From PVC group bacterium (GTDB lineage: Bacteria; Verrucomicrobiota; Kiritimatiellia; SS1-B-03-39; UBA6053): DNA of 5,263 nucleotides. The notes beneath the pieces were generated by a model. That model did no database searches, was not told where the DNA came from, and was given only the letters and a program-made list of their open reading frames with translations. This document shows, piece by piece, positions 1 to 4,714 of the stretch (positions are counted from its first letter, which is position 1; every line of letters begins with the position of its first letter). The translations under genes and the position numbers were made by a program. The DNA lies in NCBI GenBank assembly GCA_003565035.1, contig PXDP01000389.1, forward strand, positions 1-5,263. The letters are read 5' to 3'.

Positions 1-1701
1 CCCGCCGCTTTCCTCACGGTTGGCATACCAGTGATCTTTGCCGATCTGACCGGCGTATACGTGATAACTGATGGTTTTGGGGCCGGGAATCCGATCCAGT
101 TTTTCCCGGAGCAGACGGGTGGCGGGGGCGAACCGCCGGTTGAATCCGACCATGAGGCTGCCCCGCGTTTCGGACATGGCTTTATCGATGTCCGCCAGTT
201 CCTCCGGCAGAAGACAGAGGGGCTTCTCCACAAAAACATGCTGGTGGCCGGAAAGTGCTTTTAGAACCTGTGCCGCGTGCAGATGGTGCCGGGTTGCAAT
301 CAACACCGCCTCGCCTTCACGGGTGAACAGGGCCTCCGGATCTGTTGCCGCCTCGGCAAATCCGAATTTTTGCTGCACATGCCGGGCACTGAGACCGGTG
401 CCATTGACAATGGTGCCGAAGGGGAGGCTGTCCCTGAGATGGGGCAGCAGCATGGTGCGGGCAAAATTGCCGGCACCGATGACGTGCAGGCAGGGCACCG
501 CAGTTGAGGGAGTTTCCGGGCGCAAGGCCGAAATCGGCGGTGACGGAGCGACTTCGGCTATGTCCGGCGGACGGGTTCCGCCCGCAGGGTAGGTGAGCAC
601 CACACCGATGTCCTGATTGTCCGGGGCCATCATGTCGCTATAGACCCCGAGCGCATCCGCGAAGGGGCTGACGCGGGTGGTGAGCGGCTTCAGATCCAGA
701 TCGCCGTTTTGCATGAGGTGCAGGCAGGCTTCGAAATTGCGGTTTTCCGTCCAGCGGACATGGCCAACCGGGTAATCGATTCCGCCCCATTCATAGCTCG
801 GGTCGTACCGTCCGGGACCGTAGCTCCTGGAATATCGGACAGAGATATCTTTGATGTAGGCCTCTTTCCATTCAAGATGCAGGTCATAGATTCCCACGAC
901 CACCAGGGTGCCGCGATCGCGGAGGACCCCGATCAGTTCCCGGCAGAAGGCGGGGTCCTGCCCCCCCACGCAGAGGAGGCCCGCATCCGCGCCAATGCCC
1001 CCGGTCCAGGCATCGACCGCCTCTGTGAGGGAGGCTTCCCGGGGATTGAGGGTTTGTTCCGCCCCCATTCGGCTCGACGTGGACAAGCGGGCCGGATCGA
1101 GATCACAGGCCATCACTCTGGCCCCGTGCAGGCGCAACAGGCGGGTGGCCAGTAGGCCCACAAGGCCCTGGCCGACAACCAGCACCCGGTCCCCCAGGCG
1201 CGGGGCGGCCTGACGCACTCCTTCCAGAGAAATAGCGGCCAGGGTGGTGTAGGCGGCGGATTCGAAAGAGACCCCGGCGGGAATTTTCGCCGCGAGGAGA
1301 TCGGGTATGGCGATTTCTTCGGCGTGAACGGCCAGATCGGCCCCCCCGCAGGCCACCCGGTCGCCCACCTGAAAGCGGGTATTCAGTGGATCCACTTCAA
1401 TGACCGTTCCTGCAGCGGAGTATCCCAGCGGGGCGGGGCTTTCCAGCCGGTTTTTGACTTTATCGTAGGCCGATTTCCAGCCCAGAGTCCGGGCGGTGTC
1501 CAGCACCTTGCGGACCTGGTCGGGGCGGCTTCGTGCCTTTTGAAGGAGGGACATGCGGGCCTGGGCAACTTTCATTTTCTCCGTGCCGGGGGAGATGACG
1601 GAACAGGCGGTTTGCACCCGGATACCGCCGGGAGGGAGCGCGGGGGAGGCGACCTCCTGAAGTTCGAGGCGTCCGTCCTGATATTGGCAAAGTTGTTTCA
1701 T
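1..1701 (-). CDS. Bi-domain oxidoreductase (MDR alcohol-dehydrogenase-like + Gfo/Idh/MocA), C-terminus outside the window
   Basis: The 567 visible codons are open to the window edge, so the 3' end is missing. Residues about 1-370 are a medium-chain dehydrogenase/reductase: N-terminal ISPGTE motif (36-41), PLGYSAAG (91-98), GDRVACGG (113-120) and a Rossmann GQGLVG (177-182). The four-cysteine structural-zinc lobe and a normal CGxCGxD zinc site are absent, so this half is probably zinc-independent. A Pro/Ala-rich linker (about 371-402) leads to a second Rossmann fold, VIGAGNFAR (407-415), then the Gfo/Idh EKP motif (492-494) and GFNRRF (519-524). Known proteins of this fusion type are roughly 700 residues, so about 130-150 are missing. 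The ATG at 1701 is supported by AGGAGA nine bases upstream. Such fusions are typical of polysaccharide loci and presumably oxidise or epimerise a sugar or sugar nucleotide with NAD(P); the substrate is unknown. Family confidence is high, role moderate. Confidence 0.93.
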   Translation of the reverse strand, partial: MKQLCQYQDGRLELQEVASPALPPGGIRVQTACSVISPGTEKMKVAQARMSLLQKARSRPDQVRKVLDTARTLGWKSAYDKVKNRLESPAPLGYSAAGTVIEVDPLNTRFQVGDRVACGGADLAVHAEEIAIPDLLAAKIPAGVSFESAAYTTLAAISLEGVRQAAPRLGDRVLVVGQGLVGLLATRLLRLHGARVMACDLDPARLSTSSRMGAEQTLNPREASLTEAVDAWTGGIGADAGLLCVGGQDPAFCRELIGVLRDRGTLVVVGIYDLHLEWKEAYIKDISVRYSRSYGPGRYDPSYEWGGIDYPVGHVRWTENRNFEACLHLMQNGDLDLKPLTTRVSPFADALGVYSDMMAPDNQDIGVVLTYPAGGTRPPDIAEVAPSPPISALRPETPSTAVPCLHVIGAGNFARTMLLPHLRDSLPFGTIVNGTGLSARHVQQKFGFAEAATDPEALFTREGEAVLIATRHHLHAAQVLKALSGHQHVFVEKPLCLLPEELADIDKAMSETRGSLMVGFNRRFAPATRLLREKLDRIPGPKTISYHVYAGQIGKDHWYANREESGG

Positions 1702-1710
1702 TGGCTTTTG

Positions 1711-1716
1711 TCTCCT
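1711..1716 (-). promoter_or_regulatory. Ribosome binding site of the bi-domain oxidoreductase
   Basis: Minus-strand AGGAGA lies nine bases before the ATG at 1701. It is the best Shine-Dalgarno match in the window and fixes that start codon. Confidence 0.7.
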
Positions 1717-1724
1717 GAATTCAT

Positions 1725-1747
1725 GCGCCCGGATCAAACCGGGGGCG
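1725..1747 (-). other. GC-rich imperfect hairpin in the leader of the bi-domain oxidoreductase
   Basis: CGCCCGG (1726-1732) can pair with CCGGGGGCG (1739-1747) if two bases bulge, around a six-base loop ATCAAA. It lies between the vapC stop and the AGGAGA ribosome binding site. No T-run follows on the minus strand, so it is not a standard terminator. It could be a leader structure, an mRNA-stabilising hairpin downstream of vapC, or chance. No convincing promoter was found in 1748-1792: TTTAAT (1759-1764) has only a poor -35 (TTGCTT) at a short 15-base spacing. The oxidoreductase may therefore be read through from upstream. Confidence 0.3.
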
Positions 1748-1792
1748 TGCCTTCAGCCATTAAATAAAGAACGTCAATTAAGCAATGACTGT

Positions 1793-2161
1793 TTACGGTT
1801 CGGGGACAAAGTTGAGCTGCATGTTCATTGCTTCTGTGTTCAATCGTTTATCCCGAGTCCAAAGGGGGCAGCGGTGCAACACACAGGATGCAAGGAGATG
1901 AAGATCCACAAGGGCCAGGCCTTTGCCGTACAAGCGTTGCTTTTCCAGAAAGAATAAAACCTCATCGTTCTCAACGCTGCCAATCAACGGAAGTGCATGT
2001 AGCAGGGATAGAATTTCTTTTCGATTGGACAGGTTGCCGCAGGCAAGTTCTCCGATGACAAATGGGTGAAGGATGACCTGATTTTTTTGGAGCAATCCTG
2101 AGAGGGTTTGTGACCCCTTTTGGAGATGATCAATCCAAATGGATGTATCCACAAGGACCAT
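1793..2161 (-). CDS. vapC: VapC-type PIN-domain toxin (ribonuclease)
   Basis: This 122-residue protein is full length for a VapC toxin, a Mg2+-dependent endoribonuclease that inhibits translation by cutting tRNA or rRNA in characterised members. The four acidic PIN residues are all in place: D5 in LVDTSIWIDHL, E38 in IGELACG, D86 in ALVDLHLLAS and D104 in WTRDKRL. The toxin therefore looks catalytically intact. The start ATG shares its A with the TGA stop of the upstream antitoxin (TGATG), the usual translationally coupled arrangement. A GGAGA motif (2170-2174) sits eight bases before the start. The partner is the ribbon-helix-helix protein encoded at 2161-2352. The RNA target cannot be read from sequence. 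The stretch appears more AT-rich than the large genes around it. Confidence 0.95.
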   Translation of the reverse strand: MVLVDTSIWIDHLQKGSQTLSGLLQKNQVILHPFVIGELACGNLSNRKEILSLLHALPLIGSVENDEVLFFLEKQRLYGKGLALVDLHLLASCVLHRCPLWTRDKRLNTEAMNMQLNFVPEP

Positions 2162-2352
2162 CAGGGGGTTCTCCGGCGTTTTACGGGCTGAAGTGAAGGT
2201 TCGGAGCCCGCGAGTTGTGCCAGTCTCAGAGCCGATTCCCGGGCAATCAAACTTTCAAGGCCCATGCGGATCAGTGCCGTTTTTTCAGTGATTCCGGTCA
2301 TGCGGGACGCTTGATCGATCAATGTTTTATCCAAATTCAGTGTTGTTCTCAT
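2161..2352 (-). CDS. vapB: VapB-like ribbon-helix-helix antitoxin
   Basis: This 63-residue protein begins MRTTLNLDKTLIDQA, the beta strand and first helix of the ribbon-helix-helix antitoxins of the VapB/DUF2191 type. The second helix is around TEKTALIRMGLESLIARESA (residues 23-42). The basic C-terminal tail (VKRRRTP) presumably contacts or wraps the toxin. Family members dimerise, bind an operator through the N-terminal strand, and neutralise VapC by blocking its active site. It ends in a one-base overlap with vapC, so the pair is a single operon. No Shine-Dalgarno sequence precedes the ATG, and the promoter is so close that the mRNA may be leaderless. The next in-frame Met (residue 18) would delete the DNA-binding strand, so the start is secure. 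Confidence 0.92.
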   Translation of the reverse strand: MRTTLNLDKTLIDQASRMTGITEKTALIRMGLESLIARESALRLAQLAGSEPSLQPVKRRRTP

Positions 2353-2368
2353 GCAGATATGTATGCAT
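2351..2368. promoter_or_regulatory. Inverted repeat, candidate VapBC operator
   Basis: ATGCA (2351-2355) and TGCAT (2364-2368) are perfect inverted arms around eight bases. With one mismatch the symmetry extends two bases further on each side (2349-2370). It covers the predicted -10 and the vapB start codon, so a VapBC complex bound here would block RNA polymerase, as in known autoregulated vapBC operons. The arms are short and chance is possible. Confidence 0.5.
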
Positions 2369-2387
2369 CAAAAATAACACTTGTCAA
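2360..2387 (-). promoter_or_regulatory. Predicted vapBC promoter
   Basis: A perfect -35 TTGACA (complement of 2382-2387) is followed 16 bases later by CATACA (complement of 2360-2365), a 3/6 match to a -10. Initiation about seven bases beyond the -10 falls at 2352-2353, i.e. on or next to the vapB ATG. The -35 is strong and the -10 weak. Confidence 0.55.
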
Positions 2388-2426
2388 TTTTTTACAGAGG
2401 CACGAAACGTTTGCGGGGCGCATCCC

Positions 2427-2448
2427 GGAATTGGTGTATGCCCATTCC
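2427..2448. repeat. Imperfect inverted repeat in the capK-vapB intergenic region
   Basis: GGAATTGG (2427-2434) and CCCATTCC (2441-2448) form an eight-base stem with one mismatch and a six-base loop. No T-run follows on either strand, so I do not call a terminator. It sits upstream of the vapBC promoter and downstream of capK on the same strand. Confidence 0.35.
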
Positions 2449-2482
2449 AGGTGAGACTGGGCCGCAAAGGGAGGATAGTCTT

Positions 2483-2528
2483 TTAGGCTGTCTCATTGCC
2501 TCTCCGCCGCCTCAGGCTGAAAGCCTAA
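2483..2528. repeat. Inverted repeat TTAGGCT/AGCCTAA with nested hairpin, downstream of capK
   Basis: TTAGGCT (2483-2489) and AGCCTAA (2522-2528) are perfect inverted arms. AGGCT (2514-2518) can alternatively pair with AGCCT (2522-2526) across a three-base GAA loop, so the right arm has two possible partners. There is no T-run. It could be a 3' processing or stability structure for capK mRNA, or part of a dispersed intergenic repeat. Confidence 0.4.
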
Positions 2529-2539
2529 GCTCCTTTTGG

Positions 2540-2572
2540 TACGCAGGGACTGCGGGATTACGCAGGACTGCG
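2540..2572. repeat. Two-copy direct repeat of a small palindrome at the capK stop codon
   Basis: TACGCAGGGACTGCG (2540-2554) recurs as TACGCAGGACTGCG (2559-2572), a 19-base period with one base difference in length. Each copy is a small hairpin with CGCAG/CTGCG arms. The second copy overlaps the capK stop codon (2558-2560) and encodes the final residues of that protein. Confidence 0.6.
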
Positions 2573-3967
2573 TGGTGACGGATGTCCGCGGGGCAGCAGC
2601 CAGATGGATTTTCCCGATTTGGTTTTTTCGACAGAGGTCACGGGTATGGGGCGCAGCGTAAAGTCGTTGCCGAGCTTGGTCATGACGCCGCGCATCATGC
2701 GGGTTTCGTTTTCGGGAGTCCAGCCGGGGCCGGGCACGTGGCGGAGTTCGACTTCCCCGTCGGCGGGCTGGTAAAACTGAACCGCCAGCAGGCCGTCGAA
2801 GGTGCGGTCATGCATGTTGATGGTGGTGAGGGAGACCTGGCGTCCGGTTTTACCGGTGAGGAAGTCATGCTCGCGGCCTTCCACCGCGCAGACGGCGGGG
2901 AAGGGGAGTTCGGTGCCGACGGCAGGGGGTGCGAGGCGGACGCGGTCGCCGGTGCGATAGCGGATCAGGGGCATAACCCGGTTATGGAAACTGGTGCCGA
3001 TAATTTCGCAGGTGCCCTGATCATCCGCTTCGGAAAATTCGACATAGCCGTAGGCGGGCCAGAAGAACAGGTCGTTTTGGGTGCGGCCCTGGCCGGCGAG
3101 CACGACGCGTTCGCTGTGACCGTACCAGTGAAACACCGGACAGCCAAAATGGGCTTCGAGGGCGGCCTGGTTTTCGGCGGTGAGCTTTTCGGAGCCGCAT
3201 AGAAGTGACGTCAGAGGAAAGTCGAGATGCAGGTTCAGTTCGCGCATGGCCCGTGCGAGCATTAGGGCGGCGCTGGGGTACGCGTGCAGATGGCGGGGAC
3301 GGAAACGGTTGAGGGCTGCGACATAGTCCGGGATGCGCCCGGCGGTCAGGTGACTGGAGGAAAGAATCAGCCAGTCGCGGGTGGCGTCGTAGGTGGAGAT
3401 CCTGCCCTTGCGCCAGCTTTTCTGGAAGCCGCCGCGAATGACCGCGACGCGGTCGCCGCTTGCGTAACCCCGTCGGGACCATTGCGCCTCCAGATAGGCC
3501 TGTTCCTTGGAGCGGCTGATGCCCTTTTCCAGATAAAATCCCACCGGCACCCCGCTGGAGCCGCCGGTGGTGAGGTAGAGCCGTTTGCCCGGATCGCTGC
3601 CGGGATGAACCATGGCCTCCCGGTGGTGCAGCAGATCGTCCTTGACCGTAAAAGGAAAGTGTTTGAGATCGTCAAGGGATTCGAGCGACTCCGGTGAAAC
3701 CCCCGCAACCCGGAAGCGTTCGGCGTAAAAAGGGGTTTGAGCGGCGGTTTGAAGCGTTTCCCGCAGAGCCTGGAGCTGATAGGCCCGGCAGGACTCTGTG
3801 TCCCAGCTTTCCGAGGCGGTGGCTTCGCTTTGAAAGCGGGCATAGGCTTCCCCGTACCGCCAGCGGGCGGGCAGGGCACGGTAGAGAGATCCCACGGTCG
3901 ATTTCACCGGCTGCGGCGCGGCTTCGTAGAGGGAAAGGAGAGGATAGAGACGGTCTTCGAGGGACAT
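2558..3967 (-). CDS. CapK / phenylacetate-CoA-ligase-like adenylate-forming enzyme
   Basis: This 469-residue cytoplasmic protein of the ANL (adenylate-forming) superfamily has the expected motifs in order: P-loop TTGGSSGVPVGF (133-144), YGHSE (282-286), RYRTGD (336-341), GREHDF (364-369) and a C-terminal lysine region KTKSGKS (448-454). The conserved ATP-binding and catalytic positions therefore appear intact. The length fits the CapK family, found in capsule and exopolysaccharide clusters, where the acid substrate is usually unknown. Phenylacetate catabolism is unlikely because no paa genes are nearby. It presumably activates a carboxylate as an acyl-adenylate or thioester for modifying a surface glycan. 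The start ATG lacks a Shine-Dalgarno sequence and is preceded by a heptad tandem repeat. The last residues (RGHPSPRSPA) are encoded partly by an intergenic repeat and look like an acquired tail. Confidence 0.93.
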   Translation of the reverse strand: MSLEDRLYPLLSLYEAAPQPVKSTVGSLYRALPARWRYGEAYARFQSEATASESWDTESCRAYQLQALRETLQTAAQTPFYAERFRVAGVSPESLESLDDLKHFPFTVKDDLLHHREAMVHPGSDPGKRLYLTTGGSSGVPVGFYLEKGISRSKEQAYLEAQWSRRGYASGDRVAVIRGGFQKSWRKGRISTYDATRDWLILSSSHLTAGRIPDYVAALNRFRPRHLHAYPSAALMLARAMRELNLHLDFPLTSLLCGSEKLTAENQAALEAHFGCPVFHWYGHSERVVLAGQGRTQNDLFFWPAYGYVEFSEADDQGTCEIIGTSFHNRVMPLIRYRTGDRVRLAPPAVGTELPFPAVCAVEGREHDFLTGKTGRQVSLTTINMHDRTFDGLLAVQFYQPADGEVELRHVPGPGWTPENETRMMRGVMTKLGNDFTLRPIPVTSVEKTKSGKSIWLLPRGHPSPRSPA

Positions 3968-3979
3968 GGGGAGTGATTC

Positions 3980-4007
3980 GAGTGCGGAGTGTGGAGTGCG
4001 GAATGCG
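3980..4007. repeat. Heptanucleotide tandem repeat (four units, GAGTGCG-like)
   Basis: Four consecutive seven-base units read GAGTGCG, GAGTGTG, GAGTGCG and GAATGCG, differing by single transitions. A further GAGTGAT (3971-3977) lies two bases before the array. The array almost fills the 47-base gap between the PIN toxin stop and the capK start, so it forms the immediate upstream region of capK. On the minus strand it reads as CGCACTC units and offers no Shine-Dalgarno sequence. Confidence 0.85.
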
Positions 4008-4014
4008 GGATACT

Positions 4015-4416
4015 TCAGGTACGGGCATCGAAATGATTTGCATGGGGATAGGCGAGAATGCGCTCGTCAGCGGTGAGGAGGGTGAACCCATGACAACGGG
4101 CGGTGGCGACAAGCATTCGGTCGGCGGGATTCGCATGGAAAGTTCCTTGCAGTGCGTAGGCTTCGCGGGCACTGGAATGATCCAAATCCAGGAGGCTTAA
4201 CATCAAATCCTTTGCACTTTGCTCCAGCCACATGGACAGGGTGCAGGTAATGCGGTATTGATCCATCGCGACAAGCCGGGCAATCTCCAAGGTCGAGACG
4301 GAACTGACCCACCGGCGGTTTGTGTATGAAACCAGCAGGTCTTTTGTCCGCTCCCCCAGGCGGTCAGGGGTTTCATAGGCCCAAATCCAGACATGCGTGT
4401 CAAGTAACAGGTCCAT
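4015..4416 (-). CDS. PIN-domain toxin of a Phd/YefM-associated toxin-antitoxin pair
   Basis: This 133-residue PIN protein starts MDLLLDTHVWIWAYE, the hallmark of the VapC subgroup paired with Phd/YefM antitoxins. The acidic residues are D6, E44 (in STLEIARL), D99 (in NPADRMLVATA) and D117 (in LLTADERI), so a Mg2+-dependent RNase active site is intact. I prefer the ATG at 4416 over one at 4440: it has AAGGGAG just upstream and the protein then begins exactly at the family's first strand, whereas 4440 adds eight unconserved residues and has no ribosome binding site. The start lies inside the antitoxin gene (17-base overlap, different frame), implying translational coupling. The toxin is only distantly like the VapC at 1793-2161, so the modules are not recent duplicates. 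Confidence 0.93.
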   Translation of the reverse strand: MDLLLDTHVWIWAYETPDRLGERTKDLLVSYTNRRWVSSVSTLEIARLVAMDQYRITCTLSMWLEQSAKDLMLSLLDLDHSSAREAYALQGTFHANPADRMLVATARCHGFTLLTADERILAYPHANHFDART

Positions 4417-4657
4417 GACTCCCTTCCCATTCGGATGCAAAATCGGTTCCGAACCAATCCGGTTCCGGGGCCTCCTTAACTCGAAAACCCGCGCCAGAAC
4501 CGAGTTTGACCTGCGGTGCCTGTACGGTATCCGCAGGGTAGATTACCGCCAGAGGCACACCGCGAATCGAGACTTGCAGGGGCTCACGCTTTTCATTCAC
4601 ATCTTTCAAACAACGAATCGCTTTCGCCTTAAACTCTGAAATCAAAATCGTTTTCAT
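4400..4657 (-). CDS. Phd/YefM-family antitoxin
   Basis: This 85-residue protein begins MKTILISEFKAKAIRCLKDV, followed by EKREPLQVSIRGVPLAVIYP (residues 23-42), the standard N-terminal DNA-binding and dimer fold of the Phd/YefM family. The C-terminal half, ending DWFGTDFASEWE and a short tail, is acidic and aromatic and should be the toxin-neutralising segment. Members bind their own operator and inhibit the partner toxin, here the PIN protein that begins within its last codons. The ATG has no Shine-Dalgarno sequence; a good promoter ends six bases before it, so a leaderless transcript is plausible. The promoter region carries strong nested palindromes that fit Phd binding. Confidence 0.92.
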   Translation of the reverse strand: MKTILISEFKAKAIRCLKDVNEKREPLQVSIRGVPLAVIYPADTVQAPQVKLGSGAGFRVKEAPEPDWFGTDFASEWEGSHGPVT

Positions 4658-4663
4658 GGTTAA

Positions 4664-4692
4664 ATGCTACCAAGTCTGTTTGACTTGGTCAA
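4664..4692 (-). promoter_or_regulatory. Predicted promoter of the Phd/PIN operon
   Basis: TTGACC (complement of 4687-4692, 5/6) and TAGCAT (complement of 4664-4669, 4/6) are separated by 17 bases. Predicted initiation, seven bases past the -10, falls on the A of the antitoxin ATG at 4657. A perfect TATAAT (complement of 4693-4698) lies further upstream but has no good -35; it could be a second promoter with a leader of roughly 30 bases. Confidence 0.6.
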
Positions 4693-4693
4693 A
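4669..4693. promoter_or_regulatory. Nested palindromes, candidate Phd operator
   Basis: ACCAAGTC (4669-4676) and GACTTGGT (4682-4689) are perfect eight-base inverted arms five bases apart. Overlapping them, TTTGAC (4679-4684) and GTCAAA (4688-4693) are perfect six-base arms three bases apart. Both lie within the promoter, covering the -35 and spacer. Phd-type antitoxins autorepress by binding paired palindromes at their promoter, so this is the likely operator. As RNA from upstream transcription the longer pair could also form a hairpin after the DUF362 gene. Confidence 0.7.
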
Positions 4694-4714
4694 TTATATT
4701 TGGGATCATCCTTT

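Noticed and set aside
71..592. Plus-strand open frame of 173 codons
   Set aside because: It is antisense to the Gfo/Idh half of the oxidoreductase, where EKP and GFNRRF motifs are visible on the minus strand. The product is Arg/Ser-rich and unlike any family I know.
2514..2526. Rho-independent terminator after capK
   Set aside because: The AGGCT/AGCCT stem is only five base pairs and is followed by GC-rich sequence on both strands, with no T-run.
2582..3202. Plus-strand open frame of 206 codons
   Set aside because: It is antisense to the CapK-like gene, whose protein carries clear ANL motifs over the same bases. The plus-strand product is Gly/Ala-rich with no recognisable motif, typical of the opposite strand of GC-rich coding DNA.
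3980..4007. CRISPR-like or iteron array
   Set aside because: The units are seven bases with no spacers, far too short for CRISPR. A single four-unit array with no replication gene nearby does not support an origin.
3672..4172. Minus-strand open frame of 166 codons spanning the PIN toxin and capK start
   Set aside because: It runs out of frame through two well-supported genes and the heptad repeat between them, and its product is Pro/Ser/Arg-rich without a domain.
3694..4200. Plus-strand open frame of 168 codons
   Set aside because: It is antisense to the capK 5' end and the PIN toxin, both clearly recognised. It has no motif of its own.
4417..4440. Eight-residue N-terminal extension of the PIN toxin from an ATG at 4440
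   Set aside because: The extension is not family-like, has no ribosome binding site, and a better start with AAGGGAG upstream lies at 4416.
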